A stretch of DNA of 64,000 nucleotides from Stictocephala bisonia (taxonomy: Eukaryota > Arthropoda > Insecta > Hemiptera > Membracidae), in contig JAQJVL010000031.1 of NCBI GenBank assembly GCA_035578905.1, positions 3,839,316 through 3,903,315 on the forward strand, in the 5' to 3' direction. Both the position numbers and the translations under genes were made by a program. Under the pieces are notes generated by a model that was not told the DNA's origin, ran no database searches, and worked only from the letters and a program-made list of their open reading frames with translations. Shown in pieces: positions 61,841-64,000 of this stretch. Every line of letters begins with the position of its first letter. Position 1 is the stretch's first letter.

Positions 61841-62160
61841 GTAACCCACAAGCCCACCCATACACGTACAGTGGTAGTAACACAACCGCCCTCCCATACA
61901 CGTACAGTGGTAGTAACCCACCCACCCTCCCATACACGTACAGTGGTAGTAACCCACAAGCCCACCCATACACATGCAGTGGTATTAACCAACAAACCCA
62001 CCCATACATGTACAGTGGTAGTTACCCACCCGCCCTCCCATACACGTACAGTGGTAGTAACACAACAGCCCTCCCATACACGTACAGTGGTAGTAACCCA
62101 CCCACCCTCCCATACACGTACAGTGGTAGTAACTCACAAGCCCACCCATACACATGCAGA
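61840..62160 (+). repeat. 36-bp minisatellite, about 9 units
   Basis: Units GTAGTAACCCACAAGCCCAC then CCATACACGTACAGTG, with subtypes (ACAACCGCCCTCCC, CCCACCCTCCC, CACAAGCCCACCC) that repeat as a block: the 4- to 5-unit series is itself duplicated. Open frames on both strands are repeat read-through. Confidence 0.95.
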
Positions 62161-63344
62161 TAAAAATAGAATAAAAAATAAAAATAAAAAAAGATTGTAA
62201 AGAAATATATATTTATAAATAAAAGTAATTTACCACTTTTCACTATTTCTCTGAAACCGTACGTCCAATCGACTTGAAATGTTGTACATAGGTTTATCTT
62301 GGCCACTAGAACTTCACTAAGAAAGGATTTTTCTATCCGACCTCAGGACACCGTCCCACTGCATTCAAAATTTCCCATAGCATTCTTAAGGAGCTGTATT
62401 AATTGATTGATTTATTTGATTAACAGCTGCTTTAAAAAAATGTGTAAAATTATGGCAATCCAAACTCTTAAGATTGAAAATAGTTTAGTACAGTAATATA
62501 TTATACGCATCAGATGTTTTAAATCGGATATTAGATCAAATAATTTGAATAATAGTGGAAAAATACAGTGTAAACTAAAAGCTTGCTGCTCATTTCGATT
62601 AGGTATAATCAAACTCAATATTATGACCGGTGAAGCGGGCGTGTACAAATAGTAATTAAATATATACTATTTTGTGTAAACTCCAATCCTCAGTTACTTA
62701 ATTAGGTCATATACAGATTTGAGACACCAACACCTTGTTTTGAGGTGAGTATCACTTCATACATACTGGAGACTTTGGATGTCAGGTGTAGCCTGGTATC
62801 TAAAATCAATTCATTAGACTGTCCCTTCAATGACATTTGTTTCTAAGAGTATTGATTATATTATCACGATTACTAGAGTTTATGTTTACTTAATACACGT
62901 GATTTACGGGTATTTTAAACGGAATACTTGATTAATCATTTTAATTTTGTTTATTTTTAAAGGGTGTAAAGCAAAATATCTTTTTATTTAGCATATCATT
63001 CGATTTTTAAAAATTAGATACTAAATATAAAACAAGGATCTTTTTATTAATAGCCTCAATTATTTTCTAGCAATTTCAGACGCATCTTCGATTCAATATT
63101 GAGGTTTCTTTCAGAATATGTTCAAACAATTAACTAATTTAAGCTATTTTTATAAGCTTTTTAGGCTGTGTAAAAATACATCAAATTATCGTAAAAATGT
63201 GTTGAAGTAAATGAAAGGTTGGAGCACTTGTATCCTATGTTAGTAAGGAAATGATACCAAATTATGAAATTAAATGTGCAAAGGTATTTTACTAACTTGT
63301 GTTAAACACTTATGAAACTTTTAGTTTCAACAGAGTAGAATAGA
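62161..63344. other. AT-rich DNA, nothing supported
   Basis: A stretch CTGAAACCGTACGTCCAATC (62261) resembles sequence common at transposon ends, but no boundary was found. Confidence 0.4.
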
Positions 63345-63452
63345 ATTAGAACGGTTGGAAGGTGCTAAGAGCATTGTAATGGAATTACATTAGTAGCATA
63401 TTACGAGGAGATGACTGAACACTGTATTTGATTACAAAACTCTTTCAGACAT
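63345..63452 (-). repeat. Dispersed repeat W, copy 3, inverted
   Basis: The reverse complement gives CAGTGTTCAGTCATCTCCTC, ATTCCATTACAATGCTCTTAGC and CCAACCGTTC, matching copies at 54245 and 58119. Confidence 0.8.
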
Positions 63453-63773
63453 TGATGTATAAAGAGAGGTTTTATTTAATCCTTTTTTTATAACCTGGCT
63501 TATAAAGGGTTTTAAATGTTACTTATTTAAGTTTGAATTAAATGTGTTAGTATTGTACTACATTGTGTACAGTACAATTTTTTATTATTGTAATCGTTTA
63601 AGAAAAAGAATCTATACCATTTTTTATAACCATGCATAGTTAAATATTTATTACGATCAGAAAAAAATCTGTAAAATTGACTCTATTTTAAACATTATTT
63701 CCAAATATGCCCTCTTAAACCAGTGTTATCAAATCTAATACTATAAAATATGCGTTCCACACAAAGCAAAGAG

Positions 63774-64000
63774 CCCTGAACCTCTAGTTGCCCACGAAGC
63801 AATGAGACTTGAACCTCTAGTTGCACACGAAGCAAAGAGCCCTGAACCTCTAGTTGCCCACGAAGCAAAGAGCCCTGAACCTCTAGTTGCCCACGAGGCA
63901 AAGAGCCCTGAACCTCTAGTTGCCCACGAAGCAAAGAGCCCTGAACCTCTAGTTGCCCACGAAGCAATGAGACCTGAACCTCTAGTTGCCCACGAGGCAA
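63774..64000 (-). repeat. 33-bp tandem repeat running off the window
   Basis: At least seven 33-bp units (GAACCTCTAGTTGCCCACGA then AGCAAAGAGCCCT) reach the last base. On the minus strand the unit is open and gives an 11-residue repeat RGQLEVQGSLL with few replacements, ending in a non-repeat tail and stop at 63695. Because 33 is a multiple of three and the frame enters from outside the window, a repeat-containing protein cannot be excluded. A minisatellite is the simpler reading, as elsewhere in this window. Confidence 0.85.

Noticed and set aside
61730..62306. Frames of 156, 72 and 94 codons rich in T, H, P, V and G
   Set aside because: Read-through of the 36-bp array on both strands; no independent domain.

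Overview
This window is AT-rich nuclear DNA from an animal, most likely an arthropod and probably an insect. The reasons are the mosaic of introns and intergenic DNA with almost no open reading frames, tRNA-derived SINEs, short TA-flanked inverted-repeat transposons, a broken RNase H-bearing non-LTR retrotransposon, Penelope-type hammerhead-like motifs, and one promoter built from an arthropod-style initiator plus DPE. Nothing looks bacterial or viral. Nearly all of the longer open frames are read-through of tandem repeats and are not genes.

The one convincing host gene element is a first exon on the minus strand (39793 to 39623). It has an initiator TCAGT, a perfect DPE at +28 to +33, a CpG-rich 5' leader, a tiny upstream ORF, a 25-codon signal peptide and a splice donor. 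I could not place the following exons, so much of the DNA to its left may be first intron. Two weaker exon-like islands on the minus strand (47456-47640 and 34609-34746) are listed with low confidence.

Layout: 1-769 holds the end of one TA-flanked element and a complete one. 950-1450 is a 30-bp minisatellite inside a dispersed repeat. 2053-2710 is a 36-bp minisatellite. 3771-5940 is a 70-bp satellite, 31 units, with an 11-unit higher-order pattern. 9430-10148 is the 3' end of a non-LTR element. 15740-16055 is extremely G-poor on the plus strand. 20444-20606 is a Leu-tRNA-like SINE. 28644-29447 is a 6 x 134-bp array. 31358-32749 is a long-armed inverted-repeat element with a SINE inside it. 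37134-37460 is a near-perfect palindrome carrying a hammerhead-like core in each arm. 42085-42799 is a very long GT/GTGC microsatellite. 43369-43680 and 61840-62160 are two more 36-bp arrays. 55637-56085 is a 44-bp array. 56436-57369 is another inverted-repeat element. 63774 to the window end is a 33-bp array.

The most striking pattern concerns how minisatellites arise. For two arrays (30 bp and 44 bp), and probably for one of the 36-bp arrays, the window also holds an unexpanded copy of the same dispersed repeat with about one unit, so the before and after states of array expansion can be compared directly. The other highlights are the paired hammerhead-like motifs in the palindrome and the higher-order 70-bp satellite, in which nearly every unit carries a splice-donor-like GGTAAGTG.
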